64,000 nucleotides of DNA from Oscillospiraceae bacterium (lineage in GTDB: Bacteria; Bacillota; Clostridia; Oscillospirales; Ruminococcaceae), in NCBI GenBank assembly GCA_021201235.1, contig JAJQFI010000020.1, positions 1 through 64,000 of the forward strand, given 5' to 3'. How positions within the stretch are numbered: position 1 is the stretch's first letter; each line of letters opens with the position of its first letter. A program made the translations under genes and the position numbers. The notes beneath the pieces are model-generated. The model saw only the letters and a program-made list of their open reading frames with translations, was not told the origin of the DNA and ran no database searches. Below are positions 33,002-41,373 of the stretch, one piece after another.

Positions 33002-33165
33002 GGGGGCGCCTACGGACCGGAGACCGATCCGTAGGCAAAGAAAGGGAAAAATATGAAAAAGTTTTCGCGATACTGGCAAATTAAGAAAGGGGGCGCTCAC
33101 GGGTCGGGACGGTTTCCCGACCCGCAAGCAAAGAAAGGGAAAAATATGAAAAAGCTTTCGCGTAA
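33002..33165 (+). repeat. Tandem structured repeat, two 87-base units with covarying stems
   Basis: Each unit is GGGGGCGC, a hairpin, then GCAAAGAAAGGGAAAAAT, ATGAAAAAG and TTTCGCG. Unit 1 hairpin: GCCTACGGA/TCCGTAGGC (33008-33036). Unit 2: CGGGTCGGGA/TCCCGACCCG (33100-33124) with outer GCT/AGC. The arms differ between units but stay complementary, while flanks are nearly identical. Each unit contains AAAGAAAGGG before an ATG. A 68-codon frame runs from 33053 through both; I do not call it a gene. The rest of the gap to 33326 has only short palindromes. Confidence 0.7.
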
Positions 33166-33326
33166 CTGTTTGTTGGGGATATTTCTCAGGATTAATCCTG
33201 TGGATTTATCCTGTGGGGCCTCCCCTCTAGGCTCGCGATATCTGTATGTCGATTTTTAGCGACAGCATAACGCTATGTGGATTGCCTGCGCCATACCGCG
33301 CCGATATCCAAGTAAAGTCGTAAATA

Positions 33327-34901
33327 TCAACCGGTGATTTCCATAAGCTCAACCTCAAGGTCGACGTAGGTTCCGTTACGATAGATGTTGAGTGTTATGG
33401 TATCTCCAACCGAGTAGTTATTCTTGATGTTGGTGAGCTCATCCATGGTGGTGATGGTCTCGTCATTGACACCGACGATAATGTCGTATGCCTCAACTCC
33501 GGCGACATCTGCGCCCGAACCGGGTTCAACGTATCTGACCATGACACCCTGAGGAATTCCATAGTAGAATGCGACGTAAACCGTTATATCCTCGCCGGTG
33601 ATTCCGATTGAAGGTCTGCCGGTAACGTAGCCGTACTGCATGAGGTCGTTTATAATCGGGAGTGCATCATCAATCGGGATTGCAAAGCCGAGTCCTTCGC
33701 CATAGGAGGAGGAAACCTTTGCCGAGATGATTCCGATAACCTGACCATAGGCATTGACCATCGGTCCGCCCGAGTTGCCGCTGTTGACGGAAGCATCGGT
33801 CTGGATAAGAGTCATGTCCTTGCCGTTGACGTTAAGCGTGCGGTTAAGACCGGACACGATTCCGACGGACATTGAGCCATAGAGGTCATATCCCAAAGGA
33901 TTTCCGATTACGATTGCCGCTTCGCCGACCTTGAGGTCGGATGAAACTCCGAGCTCCGCCGCGGTCAAGCCTTCGGCATTAATCTTGAGAACCGCAATAT
34001 CCGACTGCGAATCCTCGCCGATAAGGGTTGCCTCATACTGGTTCATGTCTGAGTCGACTATTGCAATGCTTGTGGCGTCTTCAACGACATGAGCACATGT
34101 CAGGATGTAGCCGTCCTCGGTCAGGATGATTCCCGTGCCGGTGGCGCTTCCGCTTGCGGTTGTGGAGGAAACTCCGACTACCGAAGGCGAAACCTTCTCG
34201 TATATTTCGGTGAGGGTGTAGCTGCCCTCAGCGGTCATCATCTGTTCAAGAGTGGGATATTCTCTGTTGGAAGCGGCGCTTTCGGCGTCGGAGCTGTTGT
34301 CTCCGACAACGGCATCGGTGGAAGCCGCGTCGTCTTCGTTCTCATCAAGAATCACTTCGTCCTCGTCGATTGAGCCCTGAGAGGCTGTGACGGAATTATT
34401 GTTACTTTCCTCGTCTTTCCGGACGGTGTCAAAATCGGTGCCGCTCAGAGCGATGTAAGCCGAAATCGACGTTACCGAAACGACGAATACCGCAAGTATT
34501 CCGACGATGATTCCGATTGCAATCTTGCCGCCGTTGCCCTTTTTCTTGGGCGTAGGAGCACTGTAGACATACTCACTGCGGTTGCCGTTCTCCGATGTGT
34601 TATAGCTTCCGTAGCTGTAGCTATTGCCATAGCTGTTGTTACTGCTGTAGTTTTGTCCGGAAGAGTACGAATACGGGTTCTGGGAGTAGCCGTTCTGCTG
34701 GCTGTCGGTGTTGGTATAGGAGCCTGCCTCCGAGGTGCTCTCGGTTGATGGTTTCTCCGCTACGACGGCTTCCGGCTGAGAAACAGTTTCGGAAACCGAC
34801 TCGGTTTCGACAGTGGTCTCGCTTGCTTCGGGTACTGTGTTCTCCGCCGGCTGAGTATTTTCATCTATTCTATTTTCATTCTCATTGAAATTATCATTCA
34901 T
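33327..34901 (-). CDS. htrA: Second HtrA-type membrane-anchored serine protease
   Basis: 524 residues: Ser/Asn/Tyr-rich cytoplasmic N-terminus (1-120), membrane helix (about 126-152), acidic linker, S1C protease domain with His271 (TCAHVVED), Asp301 (QSDIAVLK) and Ser377 (NSGNSGGPMV), and a C-terminal PDZ domain (VEAYDIIVGVNDE). Same layout as the protease at 7468-9060 but without its Ser/Asp tail and with a different N-terminus, so old paralogues. Roles in surface protein quality control are likely. It is divergent from the MBOAT-like operon. Confidence 0.94.
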   Translation of the reverse strand: MNDNFNENENRIDENTQPAENTVPEASETTVETESVSETVSQPEAVVAEKPSTESTSEAGSYTNTDSQQNGYSQNPYSYSSGQNYSSNNSYGNSYSYGSYNTSENGNRSEYVYSAPTPKKKGNGGKIAIGIIVGILAVFVVSVTSISAYIALSGTDFDTVRKDEESNNNSVTASQGSIDEDEVILDENEDDAASTDAVVGDNSSDAESAASNREYPTLEQMMTAEGSYTLTEIYEKVSPSVVGVSSTTASGSATGTGIILTEDGYILTCAHVVEDATSIAIVDSDMNQYEATLIGEDSQSDIAVLKINAEGLTAAELGVSSDLKVGEAAIVIGNPLGYDLYGSMSVGIVSGLNRTLNVNGKDMTLIQTDASVNSGNSGGPMVNAYGQVIGIISAKVSSSYGEGLGFAIPIDDALPIINDLMQYGYVTGRPSIGITGEDITVYVAFYYGIPQGVMVRYVEPGSGADVAGVEAYDIIVGVNDETITTMDELTNIKNNYSVGDTITLNIYRNGTYVDLEVELMEITG

Positions 34902-35023
34902 AAATATGCGTCCTCCGTTCCCGTTCCGCTCCCTATGCTATTAATTATAAGCCTGAATGTGTAAATCACATGAAGGAATACAAAATATTTTAAGATTTGA
35001 ATCGGGAAAGTTTGTGAGAAAGC

Positions 35024-35052
35024 TTGATATGCCCTGATTTTTGTGATACAAT
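35024..35052 (+). promoter_or_regulatory. Promoter of the MBOAT-like operon
   Basis: -35 TTGATA (35024-35029), 17-base spacer, -10 TACAAT (35047-35052). It proves the coding start must lie after about 35059. Confidence 0.75.
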
Positions 35053-35083
35053 TAAGGTACTGTCTACCAAAGGGGATTTTGAA

Positions 35084-36379
35084 TTGTCGTATACCGACCT
35101 AATATTCGTTTTCTGCTTTTTACCTATATATATGATTCTCTCGCTTCTTTGCAGTGAGACGAGGAACAAAAACCTTGTATCGCTCATAATGTCAGTGGTG
35201 TTCATTGCCTGGGCGAGACCTCTGTATTATGCGCTTATCCTGGGCTTAATATTCCTCGTGTACCTTGCGGCAAGGCTCTGCGAGGGCGGAAAAATGCCGT
35301 GGCTGAGAATTGTCGCGGGAGCCGTGACCATAGTGGCGTCGCTCTTCCCTATTATCAGCTTGGGCTCACTCGGAACCATCAGCGGCACTGTCTCGGCTAT
35401 CGGGTTTATCCTCTTTGATATCCGATCGATTATGTATCTGAGGGATTCCAAGGACGAAGCCGAAAAGAGCTTTGTCGACCTGTCGGTGTACCTGATATCG
35501 TTTGAGATGATGGCGATTTCGCCCCTGTTCAGCTATTCGGAGCTGAAGGATCAAATCAGAGAACGCCATGCGGGGCTTGCGATGCTGTCGAGCGGTCTCG
35601 AGAGATTCATCTGCGGACTTGCGGCTGTCACCGCCCTGGGCTTCCCGCTTGACAGGCTCACAAACGCCGCACTGTTTGAAGGCTCGCGTCCGATACTCAA
35701 TCTGATTCTGGGCGCAATATTCATGGCGATTGAAATCTATATCGTGGCACTCGGCTATCTTTCGATGTCCGAGGGGCTTATGCTGATGAGCGGCTATCGC
35801 ATCGAGCTTCACAGCGGGTGCTTCCTGCCGAGAAGCCTCATGATTGACCATGTTGGGGCTGTAAGTCCAACCTACAAGAATGCTTCCGGAAAGTTCACCG
35901 ATAATCCGCTGTGGCTTATGCTTTCGGCGGTCGGGCTTTGCGTTGTTGCGGGAGTTTCTTTCGGCGTCGGAGCCGGTGGGGTTGCGCTCGCCTGCATTGT
36001 CGGCGTCGCCGTAATCCTGCAAAAATTCTTCGAGACGAAAAAGTCAATCCCGGCGGGAGTGTTCACGTTTTTGGTGGCAATACTTGCGGTTTTCCTCTGC
36101 ACCAACCGCTCACTCGGAGATTTCTCTTCGTGGGTAACGTTCGGCTCGAATGACTACCTGATGAGCTACAGCCTCTGGGACGAGCTCTTGAGAGGCTGGA
36201 TATATGTGCTGATTGCAATTTTCTATGTTTCGCCGCTGAGACCTCTTGTGGGAGTTCTCAAGCGAAAGATAATGACCGAGAACGAAAACTCTTACGGAAC
36301 GATAAGAGTCGTGAGCACGGTCTTGGTGACACTGCTTCTCGTGATTTCAACCGTTGCAATGGTAACGGCGGTTTACTAA
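35084..36379 (+). CDS. MBOAT/AlgI-like membrane protein lacking the catalytic histidine motif
   Basis: 431 residues with about ten membrane helices. The start FVFCFLPIYMILSLLC, FIAWARPLYYALILGLIFLV and FDIRSIMYLRD align with AlgI-type membrane O-acyltransferases (F-x-F-L-P, W-x-P-x-Y, S-x-x-Y/D). The region where active members have F-W-R-R-W-H is replaced by HSGCFLPRSLMIDHVG, so it may be an inactive or regulatory paralogue. Start TTG 35084 with AGGGG eight bases upstream. First of four tightly spaced genes ending with the CE15 esterase. Confidence 0.7.
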   Translation: MSYTDLIFVFCFLPIYMILSLLCSETRNKNLVSLIMSVVFIAWARPLYYALILGLIFLVYLAARLCEGGKMPWLRIVAGAVTIVASLFPIISLGSLGTISGTVSAIGFILFDIRSIMYLRDSKDEAEKSFVDLSVYLISFEMMAISPLFSYSELKDQIRERHAGLAMLSSGLERFICGLAAVTALGFPLDRLTNAALFEGSRPILNLILGAIFMAIEIYIVALGYLSMSEGLMLMSGYRIELHSGCFLPRSLMIDHVGAVSPTYKNASGKFTDNPLWLMLSAVGLCVVAGVSFGVGAGGVALACIVGVAVILQKFFETKKSIPAGVFTFLVAILAVFLCTNRSLGDFSSWVTFGSNDYLMSYSLWDELLRGWIYVLIAIFYVSPLRPLVGVLKRKIMTENENSYGTIRVVSTVLVTLLLVISTVAMVTAVY

Positions 36380-36391
36380 GGGGGATTGGAA

Positions 36392-37564
36392 ATGGCTAAG
36401 AAAAAAAAAAAGAACATCTCACCGGAGATTACCCCCGCTGTCGAGACTCAGGAAACGACTAATATCGAAGAAGCCGCACCGAAATTCGAAATCGGTCAGA
36501 AGGGCGACGAGTTCGACATAAGCTACTCCCGTGCCGTCAGAAACGCAAACGCCGACGCCGACGAGCTTCTTAACGACCTCAGTCAGGAGCAGGGCGCAGA
36601 CAGATACAACTTCATCGGCTTTACGATTCCAGTCTTAGTGCTTCTGTTCTTTGCTCTCAGCTTTATTCTCATCAATCGCTCGGACTTTTCGGAGGTCTTC
36701 ACCGCAAAGCTTTCGACCGAGACGGTCATGGACGGAAGCTATCTTACCAATCTTACCTATGCCTATAACACCACTCTACCCTTCGGCGACGGGCTCTCGG
36801 ATATAGGCGAGTTCCTCGGCTTCGCTCCGAAGTCGGAGGATGAAGAGGAAGCCGAGGAGGATGAGTGGGACAGCCTTGTCGAGGTTCAGGAGCCGGAGGT
36901 CACAGAGCCGGTCGTCACGACCGCTCCGACCACTACTGAGCCGATAACCACGGCTACCACCGAAACGGTCGAGGAAGAAGTCCCCGACACCTATGTCATG
37001 TATGCAACGGGCACCGTCAACATAAGGCTTGAGCCTTCGAGCGACTCCATGATGCTCGGCTATTTCAGCGTGAACAACGAAGTTGACGTTATCGAAATCC
37101 GCGACGACGGCTGGGCTGAGATTTACTACAGCGGAGTTCACGCCTACGTCGATGCGGAATACCTGAGCGACACAAGAGTCGTTGTAACAACCACAACCGA
37201 GGCTACGACCGAAGTCACCACTACCACGGAGGAGACCGAAGAGGTCACCACCACTCCAGAGGTGACGACGGAAGCCACCACCGAAGCGACGACAGAAGCT
37301 ACCACCACAACAACCACAAGAAACACAACCTATTATCCCGAAATCAATTACACAACGCCCGCCACGACCACCACGCAGGCAACCACCACTACAGAGCCCA
37401 CAACCGAAGCAACAACCGAGGCTACCACGGAGCCCACCACTTCGGAGACGACCACAGCCGTCACGACCACCGAGCCCGATGTAACCACAGAAGCACCGGT
37501 TACCACCTCGGTTGAGATAACCACTCAGCCTGTCGAGGTCCCCGAAGCAGGAGCGGTGGAGTGA
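36392..37564 (+). CDS. Single-pass membrane protein with SH3b domain and Thr-rich tail
   Basis: 390 residues: Lys-rich N-terminus, cytoplasmic part, one helix (FIGFTIPVLVLLFFALSFIL), acidic stretch, an SH3b domain (GTVNIRLEPSSDSMMLGYFS ... DDGWAEIYYSG), then about 130 residues of TTEATTE-type repeats. The linker type and SH3b match the GH5 lipoprotein. The repeats are likely wall-spanning. ATG 36392 has AAGGGGGA six bases upstream. Its last codons overlap the next gene by four bases. Function unknown; possibly the partner of the MBOAT-like protein. Confidence 0.78.
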   Translation: MAKKKKKNISPEITPAVETQETTNIEEAAPKFEIGQKGDEFDISYSRAVRNANADADELLNDLSQEQGADRYNFIGFTIPVLVLLFFALSFILINRSDFSEVFTAKLSTETVMDGSYLTNLTYAYNTTLPFGDGLSDIGEFLGFAPKSEDEEEAEEDEWDSLVEVQEPEVTEPVVTTAPTTTEPITTATTETVEEEVPDTYVMYATGTVNIRLEPSSDSMMLGYFSVNNEVDVIEIRDDGWAEIYYSGVHAYVDAEYLSDTRVVVTTTTEATTEVTTTTEETEEVTTTPEVTTEATTEATTEATTTTTTRNTTYYPEINYTTPATTTTQATTTTEPTTEATTEATTEPTTSETTTAVTTTEPDVTTEAPVTTSVEITTQPVEVPEAGAVE

Positions 37565-38489
37565 GCCCCTACGGACGAAAGCGCTATCTGACGCTCGATG
37601 CGGTCCTGAAGTGTGAATTCGGCGAAAAGGTCGTCAAGGTCCCGCTGAATGCGGGGCTGTCCTGCCCGAATCGGGACGGAAGAGTCGGCTTCGGCGGTTG
37701 CAGTTACTGCTCGAATGCCCTGTCGGGCGAATTTGCGGGAAATCCCCGTGAAAGCCTTCGGGAGCAGTTCGAGAAGACGAAAGCGCTGTATCTCAATAAA
37801 TGGGGCGAGACGAAATACATTGCCTACTTGCAGGCGGGGAGCAACACCTATGCGGATGTTGAAACCCTCAGGAGTATATATGCTTCCGCCCTTTCCCTCC
37901 CCGTTGTCGGGCTGTCGGTTGCGACAAGAGCCGACTGCTTGGGTGAGGATGTGCTCGATTTGCTGTCAGAGATAAACGCTGAAATCTATCTCACGGTCGA
38001 GCTCGGGCTTCAAAGCTCGAATGACAGGACGGCTGAAAGAATCAACCGAGGGCACACCTATGCCGCGTTTCTTGAAGGCTACAATGCGCTCAGGGAAAGA
38101 GGAATATCAGGGTCTGTGTGCACATCATAAACGGGCTCGTCGGCAAGGCGAGGGAGGATATGCTTGCGACCGCGAGAGACGTTGCGAGCCTCCGACCCTA
38201 TGAAATCAAGATTCACCTTATGCACGTCATCAGGGGCACTCTTGACGAAAAGAGATACCTTTCAGGCGAGCTTGAAACCCTCTCGAAAGAGGAATATATC
38301 GGCATCGTCTGCGACCAGCTGGAGCTCCTTCCGCCCGAGACGGCAATAGGACGACTCACAGGCGACGGCGATAAACGGGCGCTTGTGGCTCCCGCATGGA
38401 GCATTGACAAAAGAAGCGTCCTCGGAGGAATCGACCACGAGCTCAAGCTCAGGGATTCTTATCAGGGGAAGCTGTTTGAAAGTATATAG
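37561..38489 (+). pseudogene. Radical SAM protein, YhcC/TIGR01212 type, split by a frameshift
   Basis: Two adjacent frames make one protein of about 309 residues. Frame 1 (37561-38130, GTG start) has YLTLDAVLKCEFGEKVVKV and the iron-sulfur motif CPNRDGRVGFGGCSYC (C-x12-C-x2-C) typical of the family. It breaks after ALRERGIS; the expected VCVHIINGL continues in the -1 frame from about 38109 and runs to 38489 (SVLGGIDHELKLRDSYQG). A one-base loss near 38106-38112 would explain it. It could be a real inactivation or an assembly error. Overlaps the upstream gene by four bases and precedes the CE15 gene by 11. Confidence 0.85.
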
Positions 38490-38500
38490 GGGACGATATT

Positions 38501-39871
38501 ATGAAGAGAATTATAAGCCTGATTCTGGCGTTTGCGCTCATGTTCGGCCTTTGCGGGTGCGGAGATGGTGCAAACAGCGATGAAACAGAAGTGACCGAGA
38601 CTACTGAGGAGGCGGAAGAAGTGGAGGAAGAGCCTGTGGTATATACCTACGACATGAGCACGCTTCCCGATGTTTCGGAGCTCGAAGCTTCGGACGCTCT
38701 CACCGACCCGTTCACCTTCCTTGACGGGACATACGTCGACAACGCCGACGACTGGGCGCGAAGAGTTGCCGAAATCAAGGCGATGTATCAGTACTATATG
38801 TACGGAATCTGGCGGGACGGTTCGGACGAGGAGCTCACCTATTCCCTCGACGGCTCGACGCTCACCGTCTATATCACGAGAATAAGCACCGGTGCAACGA
38901 CGAGCTTCACGGCAACCGTCAACATGCCGGACAACGGCATTTCCGCTCCCGACGGCGGCTATCCCGTTATCGTCGGGATGCACCAAGGCATCAGTGAAGA
39001 CACGGCGACCGCAAACGGCTATGCCGTCATCACCCTCGACTGGTATGCCTATGGTATTGCTTCGGACGACACCAACCATACCGGTGCGTTCTATGACCTC
39101 TATCCCTACGGCGACGACTGGCAGGAGCAGACGGGCGTCCTTATGGCGTGGAGCTGGGGATGCTCGAAGATACTCGATGCCCTCGAGGCGGGTCTCGGGG
39201 ACGAGCTCAACATAAGCTGTACCAACACCGCCGTCACCGGCGTTTCACGTTGGGGCAAGGCGGCAATAGTCTGCGGCGTTTTCGATACGAGATTCAAGCT
39301 TGTCATGCCGTCCTGCTCGGGTGCCGGAGGAGTTGCTCTGTTCAGATACACGTCCGAAGGCAAGACCTATGATTTCAGCTCGGTCGGGGCTTCGAGCTCG
39401 TATACATACACCCAGAACGAGCCGCTCTCGAGCCTGCAGGCATCCGGCGAAATCGGTTGGTTCTGCGACAGGTTCAAGGAGTTCAAATCGGTTGAATACC
39501 TCCCCTTCGACCAGCATCTCTTAATCAGCACCATTGCAAGCGAGGACAGATACCTCCTCATCATCGGCTCCTGCATCTATGAGGACTGGGTCAACGCCCC
39601 GGCGATGTGGTATGCCTACGTCGCGGCGGAGTATGTCTATGACTATTTGGGACTCTCCGACCACATTGCAATCAACATCCATCAGCAGGGGCACGCTGTT
39701 CTTGCGGAGGATATCGAGTACATGACCGACTACTTCGACTATCACGTCTACGGCATCGAGCCGGAGCTCGACCTCGACGATCTGAAGACCTCAGTCTTTG
39801 CTCTTGATGTGAACGCCGACAGCAGTATGGACAACTTCAACAAGAAATGGATGGATGGACTGACATCCTGA
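38501..39871 (+). CDS. CE15-family glucuronoyl esterase lipoprotein
   Basis: 456 residues: lipobox FGLCGC, acidic Glu/Thr linker (about 22-48), then an alpha/beta-hydrolase domain with the CE15 nucleophile motif TGVSRWGKAAIV (G-x-S-R-x-G-K), PSCSGAGGVALFRY after the acid strand, WFCDRF, and catalytic His in IHQQGHAV. CE15 enzymes cut ester bonds between lignin and glucuronoxylan. In PSCSGAGG the Glu used by fungal enzymes is absent, as in many bacterial members. Last gene of the MBOAT-like operon; terminator follows. Confidence 0.88.
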   Translation: MKRIISLILAFALMFGLCGCGDGANSDETEVTETTEEAEEVEEEPVVYTYDMSTLPDVSELEASDALTDPFTFLDGTYVDNADDWARRVAEIKAMYQYYMYGIWRDGSDEELTYSLDGSTLTVYITRISTGATTSFTATVNMPDNGISAPDGGYPVIVGMHQGISEDTATANGYAVITLDWYAYGIASDDTNHTGAFYDLYPYGDDWQEQTGVLMAWSWGCSKILDALEAGLGDELNISCTNTAVTGVSRWGKAAIVCGVFDTRFKLVMPSCSGAGGVALFRYTSEGKTYDFSSVGASSSYTYTQNEPLSSLQASGEIGWFCDRFKEFKSVEYLPFDQHLLISTIASEDRYLLIIGSCIYEDWVNAPAMWYAYVAAEYVYDYLGLSDHIAINIHQQGHAVLAEDIEYMTDYFDYHVYGIEPELDLDDLKTSVFALDVNADSSMDNFNKKWMDGLTS

Positions 39872-39881
39872 TATAAAAGAC

Positions 39882-39918
39882 AACCGGCTTGGTGTGATTC
39901 CGAGCCGGTTTATTTTTT
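39882..39918. terminator. Terminator after CE15 gene
   Basis: AACCGGCT/AGCCGGTT with extra inner GG/CC pairs and TTTATTTTTT. It also lies just past the convergent cupin gene. Confidence 0.85.
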
Positions 39919-39922
39919 GCAT

Positions 39923-40666
39923 TTATTCAGCCTTCGGTGCAGGCTCGAGCCATTCGTTCGAGCATCCCTCGCCCGGGACTTCAATAGCCAGATGCGAGAA
40001 CCAACTGTCCTTGCCGGCGCCGTGCCAGTGCTTGACGCCCGCCGGGATATTGACGCAGTCGCCGGGGTGCATCTCAATCGGGTCCTTGCCCCATTCCTGA
40101 TAGTAGCCGACACCGCCGACGCAGATTAAAATCTGTCCGCCGCCCTTCTCGGCTTTGTGGATATGCCAGTTATTCCGGCAACTGGGCTCGAAGGTGACAT
40201 TGAATACGCCGACCTGCGAGATCGAAATCGGTGCCAGATAGCTAGCCCCACTGAAATACTGCGCAAAGCCGTCGTTCGGCGCACCTATCGGGAAAATCAT
40301 CGAGGCGGCATGAGCGGACTTGCCATTATCGTTCTCGGCGACCTCCTCAGTCCAGACGGTCTTAGCCATGTTGAAGACCGCCCAAGCCTTTGCCCAACCG
40401 GCATAGAAAGCCGCATGAGTAATGACTGCCGCAATCTCGCTCTTCGTAACACCGTGATTCTTGGCATTCTGCAAATGGTAAAGAAGCGACGAGTCGGTCG
40501 TCCCCGAGCTCATCAGAGCGACAACCGTCACAATGCACCGGGTCTTGAGGTCGATGTCCTCGTTGTTCCAGTTCTCGCCGAAAAGAACGTCGTCATTAAA
40601 ATGCGCGAACTCCGGGGCAAACTCCCCGAGAGAATCTCTGCCTGCGGTTTGGGTTATTTTTGACAT
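39923..40666 (-). CDS. Carboxymuconolactone decarboxylase-cupin fusion protein
   Basis: 247 residues in two domains. Residues about 1-110 are CMD/AhpD-like (RCIVTVVALMSSGTTDSSLL, AKNHGVTKSEIAAVITHAAFYAG), but the redox Cys pair of AhpD is absent. Residues about 135-240 are a cupin (EPSCRNNWHIHKAEKGGGQIL ... GDCVNIPAGVKHWHGA with metal-binding His residues). Such fusions occur in gut Firmicutes, substrate unknown, perhaps detoxification. It follows the lipoprotein gene by 14 bases and is under the MerR-type promoter. Confidence 0.88.
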   Translation of the reverse strand: MSKITQTAGRDSLGEFAPEFAHFNDDVLFGENWNNEDIDLKTRCIVTVVALMSSGTTDSSLLYHLQNAKNHGVTKSEIAAVITHAAFYAGWAKAWAVFNMAKTVWTEEVAENDNGKSAHAASMIFPIGAPNDGFAQYFSGASYLAPISISQVGVFNVTFEPSCRNNWHIHKAEKGGGQILICVGGVGYYQEWGKDPIEMHPGDCVNIPAGVKHWHGAGKDSWFSHLAIEVPGEGCSNEWLEPAPKAE

Positions 40667-40680
40667 GACAAACTCTCCTT

Positions 40681-41226
40681 TTATTTCAGCTCAAGTGTGA
40701 TTTCAACCGAATCGGTGTCTAAAAGCTCTCTGATTTCTTCGTCCGAAAGCCCTTCAATATGCCCGAGCTTGGTGTATGCCCATGAATTATTTCCGAAAAA
40801 GATAACAATCTGGTTGCCTGAGTACAGAACAATATTACCAGGATTGGTCGTTATCTGCACATCGCTTCGGGTAAACGCCTGCGGAAGTGAGTCAACCTGC
40901 TCGAATCCACCGTAGCGGTTCAAGGTCGCTGTGATGCTCCCGCTCTCAAGATAACTCCTGATTTCCGCAACAGACTCGTTGTCCTCCCATGTGACTGTGA
41001 GTTCAGTTCCGTCCACCGTCAATATAATTTCCATTTCGGTTTCTTCCTCCGTTTCTGTGGTAGTGACTTCTTCGCTCTGATACTCTTCTGTGGTTGTTGT
41101 TGCTTGAGTAACGACTTCCGGTTCGGTTGTGACTTCACCGGTAGTGATTTCGCTTACCCCTCCCGAGGAGCAGCCGGTCAATAAAGTCATCACCGCCAGA
41201 GCGCAAGCATACAGTCTGAATTTCAA
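40681..41226 (-). CDS. Lipoprotein with cyclophilin-like domain
   Basis: 181 residues: lipobox MTLLTGC, Thr/Glu-rich linker to about residue 65, then a compact beta domain (LTVTWEDNESVAEIRSYLES, FFGNNSWAYTKLGHIEG) of the cyclophilin-like fold seen in Firmicutes lipoproteins (PF18050 from memory). These often co-occur with CMD-cupin proteins or flavodoxins. First gene of a two-gene operon divergent from a MerR regulator. Enzyme activity is not established. Confidence 0.78.
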   Translation of the reverse strand: MKFRLYACALAVMTLLTGCSSGGVSEITTGEVTTEPEVVTQATTTTEEYQSEEVTTTETEEETEMEIILTVDGTELTVTWEDNESVAEIRSYLESGSITATLNRYGGFEQVDSLPQAFTRSDVQITTNPGNIVLYSGNQIVIFFGNNSWAYTKLGHIEGLSDEEIRELLDTDSVEITLELK

Positions 41227-41271
41227 TGCCCCATCAATACCTCTCTTCAGTTTTAAATCGACAATATCCGC

Positions 41272-41300
41272 TTGACTTGCAGATATCCGTCTGCTATAAT
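41272..41300 (+). promoter_or_regulatory. Promoter of the MerR-family regulator gene
   Basis: -35 TTGACT (41272-41277), 17-base spacer, -10 TATAAT (41295-41300). Confidence 0.75.
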
Positions 41301-41303
41301 GGC

Positions 41304-41334
41304 ATTATAATACCTCAACCTGACTTTAGGTCAA
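41304..41334 (-). promoter_or_regulatory. MerR-type promoter with 19-base spacer and dyad
   Basis: -35 TTGACC (41329-41334), 19-base spacer, -10 TATAAT (41304-41309). The spacer holds the dyad ACCT-aaagtc-AGGT, extended by partial symmetry to CTTGACCT/AGGTTGAG. Over-long spacers with a dyad are the hallmark of promoters activated by MerR proteins, which untwist the DNA. Confidence 0.82.
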
Positions 41335-41373
41335 GACTTTTCTCGAAAAATTTTTAAGAAAGAAGCGAAATTT

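Noticed and set aside
31460-33127. Longer ProRS beginning at 33127
   Set aside because: The extra 75 codons span the proS promoter (32943-32971) and tandem repeats; ATG 32902 has the ribosome site.
33053-33259. 68-codon frame starting MKKFSRYWQ with a ribosome-like site
   Set aside because: It is made of the tandem structured repeat itself and continues into palindromic sequence; no conserved protein features, so treated as repeat.
35024-35083. Upstream start for the MBOAT-like gene at 35024
   Set aside because: That TTG is the -35 box of the promoter; the start at 35084 follows a good ribosome site.
38105-38125. Programmed ribosomal frameshift in the radical SAM gene
   Set aside because: No slippery heptamer or downstream pseudoknot is evident, and the family is not known to use frameshifting.
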